A stretch of 64,000 nucleotides of DNA, from contig CAMCHI010000002.1 of the NCBI GenBank assembly GCA_945874735.1, forward strand, positions 62,001 through 126,000. The letters run 5' to 3'. Shown here piece by piece: positions 61,426 through 64,000 of the stretch. The DNA is from an uncultured Arcanobacterium sp. (GTDB lineage Bacteria > Actinomycetota > Actinomycetes > Actinomycetales > Actinomycetaceae). Each line of letters opens with the position of its first letter. Position 1 is the stretch's first letter. Below the pieces are notes generated by a model that saw only the letters and a list, made by a program, of their open reading frames with translations, had not been told where the DNA came from and ran no database searches. A program made the translations under genes and the position numbers.

Positions 61426-62985
61426 ATGACAAATACTCGTTGTGCAGATGGCCCATTAGTAGTGGCGGTAGATTCTTCCACTCAATCTACAAAAGCGATC
61501 ATAGTAGACGCAGCCGGTAATGTGTGGGCAACCGCTAAACGCTCAATCCCCATGCAAACTCCTGCTATGGATTTCTATGAGCATGACCCTAAGTTATGGT
61601 GGGAAACTACTTATGAAACTATAGGGGAGGTACTATCTGGACTAACCCAACTAGAACGTGACCGGGTAGCAGCTATTGGTATTACTCATCAGCGAGAATC
61701 TTTCGCCCCGTTCACTATAGACGGCAAGCCACTCGGCCCTGGTATCTTATGGCTAGACGGACGAGCAGTAGACCAAATTGCTAAGTATGGTAACTCCCAT
61801 ATTCATGAACTATCAGGTAAGCCAGCTGGAGTAACCCCTGCGCTCTATAAGATGGCATGGGTAAGTGAAAACCGTCCAGAGCTATTTGCTAACGCCGATA
61901 AAATCGTGGACGTGCTGGGCTATATCGTATTTAACTTAACCGGAGAATGGTTATCTTCCACAGCTGCTGCTGATTCACTTGGTTTGTTTGATGTGCGCAA
62001 TCGTACTTGGTCGGCAGAATTGCTAGAAATCGCGGGAGTGCGTGAAGAGCAAATGTCTACTTTAGTTGGTCCAGCTAAAGTGATGGCTAATGTGCGACGT
62101 GAGTTGCTAGAAAGCTGGGGTATTAAACATGAGGTGCCAGTAATCGCTGGTCTGGGAGATGGACAAGCTGCCGGTATTGGTGCTGCTGCTGTTGATCCAG
62201 GCGTGGGCTATCTAAATATGGGTACTGCAGTAAACGCCGGAGTAGAATCTACTAGCTACACTTATGATCCAGCTTTCCGTACCCATGTTTCAGGTATTCC
62301 AGGTAACTACGTATTGGAAGTACTGCAATCTTCAGGTTCTTACTTAGCTGACTGGTCGCGTACCACTTTTGTGGATCCTAAGCGTCCAGAAGGTGATGTA
62401 GTAGCAGATAACTTAGCCGCTGCAGAAATTGCTCCAGGTTGTGAAGGGCTAATCACTCTCCCATATTGGAACGCTGTGCAATCTCCTTACTGGGACGCCA
62501 CTGCACGCGGTGCTATCGTGGGTTGGCGAGGAGTGCATGGACGCTCGCATCTATACCGTTCCGTAATGGAATCCATTTGCTTTGAGATGCGTCGCAACCT
62601 TGATTGCATTGAAAAGGCCTCGGGCGTACCAATTACTGAACTGCGCATCATGGGTGGCGGTACTCGTTCTGAACTATGGCGACAGATGATGGCAGACGTA
62701 GTAGGCGTGCCGCTAACGGTATGTGTGGCAGATGAAGTTTCTGCATTTGGTGCAGCTGTTTTGGCTATGGCAGGAATTAATGCTCATGCTGGTTTGTTGC
62801 CAGACGGATCGGCAGACGTGGCTGCTTCGGCTAAGGCAATGGCTACTTTCGGAGAAACCATCGAGCCTAATCCGGAAAATGCAGAAATCTATCGACAAAT
62901 TGGAGCAGTACAAGCACGACTATACCCAGCATTACAAGAGATGTTTGGGGAGTTGGATCGAATTGTCCGTAAGGGTGAAGCCTGA
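61426..62985 (+). CDS. FGGY family carbohydrate kinase (xylulokinase-like; substrate unknown)
   Basis: 'VVAVDSSTQSTKAIIVDAAGNVWATAKRSIPM', 'GITHQRESFAPF...GPGILWLDGRA', 'GLGDGQAAGIGAAAVDPGVGYLNMGTAVNAG', 'ELRIMGGGTRSELWRQMMADV'. Confidence 0.92.
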   Translation: MTNTRCADGPLVVAVDSSTQSTKAIIVDAAGNVWATAKRSIPMQTPAMDFYEHDPKLWWETTYETIGEVLSGLTQLERDRVAAIGITHQRESFAPFTIDGKPLGPGILWLDGRAVDQIAKYGNSHIHELSGKPAGVTPALYKMAWVSENRPELFANADKIVDVLGYIVFNLTGEWLSSTAAADSLGLFDVRNRTWSAELLEIAGVREEQMSTLVGPAKVMANVRRELLESWGIKHEVPVIAGLGDGQAAGIGAAAVDPGVGYLNMGTAVNAGVESTSYTYDPAFRTHVSGIPGNYVLEVLQSSGSYLADWSRTTFVDPKRPEGDVVADNLAAAEIAPGCEGLITLPYWNAVQSPYWDATARGAIVGWRGVHGRSHLYRSVMESICFEMRRNLDCIEKASGVPITELRIMGGGTRSELWRQMMADVVGVPLTVCVADEVSAFGAAVLAMAGINAHAGLLPDGSADVAASAKAMATFGETIEPNPENAEIYRQIGAVQARLYPALQEMFGELDRIVRKGEA

Positions 62986-63017
62986 TTTAAACTAAGGAAA
63001 TTTGGGAAGGAAATAAA

Positions 63018-64000
63018 ATGGCAGTTATTACAGTGCTCGGAGCTGGCGCTATGGGTTCGGCGTTATGTAAACCGGTGGCAGACGCTGGTTGGGAAGTGCG
63101 ACTGTGGGGAACCTGGTTGGACGACCATTTACTAGATGCAATAGAAGCTGGGAAGCCACACCCGCGCACTGGAGCTATTGTGCCAGCTAGTGTGCAATTG
63201 TTCCGCAGTGAGCAGCTTGCGCAGGCTTTAGCAGGCGCGGACGTAGTGGTAATGTCGGTAGCTTCGGTAGGTGTACCAGCAGTTACAGAACTGGCTATTG
63301 ACGGCATCGCGAAAGCTAAAGCACTTTGGCTTACTTCCAAAGGTTTCCATGAGGATGAAACAGGTAAAATCCGTTTACTTCCAGAAGCTATGCGGGTAAT
63401 TGCACAAAAGTTGGGAGTGGAACTTCCACCAATTGTGGCAATTGCTGGGCCGGTAAAAGCTAATGAGTGCGCGCAAGGAATGCCTACTGCCACTATCTTT
63501 GGATGCAAAGAGCCAGGAGTAGCTGCACACTATGCGCAAGCAGCAGCTACTCCCGTCTATGCTATTGCAAATACCACTGATGAAGTAGGAGTGGAAATAT
63601 GCGCTCCTATGAAGAATGTGTATGCTATAGCGTTAGGAATAGCTGATGGATTAGAGCAAGCTACTGGTATTCCACACCACAATCTAAAAGCTGCTACTTT
63701 TGCGCAAGCGGTAAAAGAAATGTCGCTGCTAGGTGTGGCTTTAGGGGCAGAAGAAAGCACTGCTTTTGGTTTGCCTGGGGTGGGAGATTTGGAAGTGACA
63801 GGTCTATCTGGACGCAACAAAGTATATGGAGTGCGTATCGGGGCTGGTGAAAATCCACAGGAGGCTTTAGCGGAAATGAATCGTTTAGAGCAAACTGTGG
63901 AGGGAGCATCGGCATTGCCCTTAGCTTGCAAACTGGTAGCACAAACTCCTGGAGTTACTTTGGCAGACTTCCCGTTATTGTCTGCGATTGCACAGGTGCT
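63018..64000 (+). CDS. NAD(P)-dependent glycerol-3-phosphate dehydrogenase-like protein (divergent), truncated by window end
   Basis: ATG after SD gggaaggaaa: MAVITVLGAGAMGSALCKPVADAGWEVRLWG...WLTSKGFH...AIAGPVKANECAQGMPTATIF...MKNVYAIALGIADGL...GLPGVGDLEVTGLSGRNKVYG; open to window end. Confidence 0.85.
   Translation, partial: MAVITVLGAGAMGSALCKPVADAGWEVRLWGTWLDDHLLDAIEAGKPHPRTGAIVPASVQLFRSEQLAQALAGADVVVMSVASVGVPAVTELAIDGIAKAKALWLTSKGFHEDETGKIRLLPEAMRVIAQKLGVELPPIVAIAGPVKANECAQGMPTATIFGCKEPGVAAHYAQAAATPVYAIANTTDEVGVEICAPMKNVYAIALGIADGLEQATGIPHHNLKAATFAQAVKEMSLLGVALGAEESTAFGLPGVGDLEVTGLSGRNKVYGVRIGAGENPQEALAEMNRLEQTVEGASALPLACKLVAQTPGVTLADFPLLSAIAQV

Noticed and set aside
62987-63508. 173-aa minus-strand ORF
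   Set aside because: Antisense of the GpsA-like gene, which itself is missing from the track only because it runs off the window.
1-64000. CRISPR arrays, transposases, integrases, prophage or toxin-antitoxin/defence genes
   Set aside because: No regularly spaced repeats and no recognisable mobile or defence protein motifs were seen on either strand.

Overview
The window is a chromosomal segment of a low-to-mid-GC actinobacterium, probably Actinomycetaceae-like (inference from gene content: WhiB, MtrAB-LpqB, TIGR03089, DUF3499, DUF5719, TTG/GTG-started rpoB/rpoC). From left to right it contains: (1) a minus-strand surface-polysaccharide / teichoic-acid-like cluster, about 0.7-14.7 kb. It encodes a wHTH-LicC-LicA-like fusion, a DegT aminotransferase, a CDP-glycerol glycerophosphotransferase-like enzyme, an IspD/TarI-like cytidylyltransferase, a flippase, an initiating sugar transferase, GT2 enzymes, an O-antigen-ligase/polymerase-like protein and LicD. 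A truncated secreted protein lies on its left. (2) The conserved actinobacterial block whiB - giant GT2 - DUF5719 - Zincin_1-like - DUF3499 - RDD / SpoIIM / DUF58 / MoxR / DUF4350 / DUF4129. (3) mtrA-mtrB-lpqB, comF, hpf, fprA and yajQ. (4) Four tRNA genes, rpmG, murB, an adenosine deaminase, a phosphotransferase and an aspartate aminotransferase. (5) The secE-nusG-rplKA, udk, rplJL, rpoBC and rpsLG-fusA-tuf informational operons. (6) An FGGY kinase plus a divergent glycerol-3-phosphate-dehydrogenase-like gene that runs off the right edge. The most interesting points are the apparent phosphocholine-type decoration locus with its three-domain fusion, a structured leader upstream of hpf that is a candidate raiA-type RNA, several structured leaders in ribosomal operons (L10-type attenuator, rplK/rplA, rpsL), and the FGGY kinase/GPDH-like pair of unknown substrate. 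I saw no CRISPR array, transposase or prophage.
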